Source: Rhodospirillales bacterium (lineage in GTDB: Bacteria > Pseudomonadota > Alphaproteobacteria > Acetobacterales > Acetobacteraceae). From it: 33,260 nucleotides of DNA. The stretch spans positions 1 to 33,260 of the forward strand of contig JAGWRU010000021.1 of assembly GCA_028869595.1 (NCBI GenBank). The letters run 5' to 3'. The position numbers and the translations under genes were made by a program. Shown here one piece after another: positions 32,811 to 33,260 of this stretch (position 1 is its first letter; every line of letters begins with the position of its first letter). A model generated the notes under the pieces. The model was not told the DNA's origin. It saw nothing but the letters and a program-made list of their open reading frames with translations, and did not search any database.

Positions 32811-33260
32811 TCAGCCTCCGATCGGGCCGCTGCGCGGGACGATCATCGGCGTGGCGGAACTGCCCTCATAGCGGGTCTTGGCGCTGAGATAGGGCGGCAC
32901 CGAGCTTTTGGTGACGAATTTCAGGCCGGTATTGATATCCGCCGCACCGACCAGCCCGCCCGAGACCTTGTAGGCGAACATCTCCATCACCGTGTAGAAG
33001 CCCTGCAGATAGGGCTGCTGGTCGATGGCGAAATCCAGGAACCCGTCATGCACCGCCTCCAGCGTGCGCGGTTGCAGGTCGAAGCCGCCGCCATGCACGC
33101 CCTTCTTCGGCAGATCGTATTGGCGCATCACCAGCCCGACATTCATCGTATCGCCGCCGCCCGTGCCGTACATGCCCTTCACGTCCTGGTTGCCCAGGTA
33201 ATAGGCGCGGATCTTGGACAGGGCGACATTCACCGTGGGATCGGTCGCGATCATCGTCGC
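32811..33260 (-). CDS. Periplasmic sugar-binding protein, C-terminal 149 residues (truncated by window edge)
   Basis: The frame is open to the window end, so the N-terminus and signal peptide are missing. The visible part, with YLGNQDVKGMYGTGGGDTMNV, followed by GGGFDLQPRTLEAVHDG and LDFAIDQQPYLQGFYTVM, matches the C-terminal lobe of periplasmic binding protein family 4 (ribose/galactose-type). IDQQPYLQG is the region that closes around the sugar. It is the first gene of the binding protein-permease-ATPase operon. Confidence 0.92.
   Translation of the reverse strand, partial: ATMIATDPTVNVALSKIRAYYLGNQDVKGMYGTGGGDTMNVGLVMRQYDLPKKGVHGGGFDLQPRTLEAVHDGFLDFAIDQQPYLQGFYTVMEMFAYKVSGGLVGAADINTGLKFVTKSSVPPYLSAKTRYEGSSATPMIVPRSGPIGG

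Overview
The window is GC-rich, tightly packed bacterial chromosome with strongly GC-biased third codon positions. Its content is alphaproteobacterial: a glnB-glnA pair with a sigma-54 promoter, a 41-aa ribosomal protein L36 of the cysteine-poor type, a glcDEF operon, and many ATGA start/stop overlaps. The gene mix (short-chain CHR pair, EmrAB, MHS transporter, glycolate oxidase) fits Rhodospirillales, perhaps Acetobacteraceae. The family assignment is inference. No transposon, phage, CRISPR array or rRNA was seen.

Layout. 1-1386: glnA (5' part only) and glnB on the minus strand, behind a textbook -24/-12 promoter. 1642-3574: a PLP aminotransferase, tRNA-His and mobA on the plus strand. 3580-5992: a plus-strand group of an aspartate-dehydrogenase-like enzyme, an amino-acid-type binding protein and one permease, with a 13-bp hairpin between the last two. 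5989-11230: a minus-strand run of five tightly packed enzymes (aldo/keto reductase, alpha/beta hydrolase, SDR-like protein, M20 amidohydrolase, class III aminotransferase) converging on that group with overlapping stop codons. Together these eight genes look like a catabolic unit for an amino compound that I cannot identify.

11328-12436: a split CHR (chromate-type) transporter pair. 12463-13154: a small Gly/Ser/Thr protein with a five-histidine run, behind a near-perfect sigma-54 promoter with an upstream dyad. 13259-16822: a very large multi-domain glycosyltransferase. 16862-20081: marR-emrA-emrB (minus strand) with a candidate operator. 20335-23781: an MHS transporter and a DadA-like FAD oxidase, divergent from an IclR regulator. 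23803-25609: a small membrane protein, a methyltransferase and L36. 25743-29997: glcD, glcE, a small membrane protein and glcF. 30035-30988: accA. 31021 to the end: a sugar-type ABC importer (ATPase, permease, partial binding protein) on the minus strand.

The most unusual points are the sigma-54-driven histidine-run protein beside the glycosyltransferase, the unassigned eight-gene catabolic unit, and the extra membrane protein embedded in the glycolate oxidase operon.
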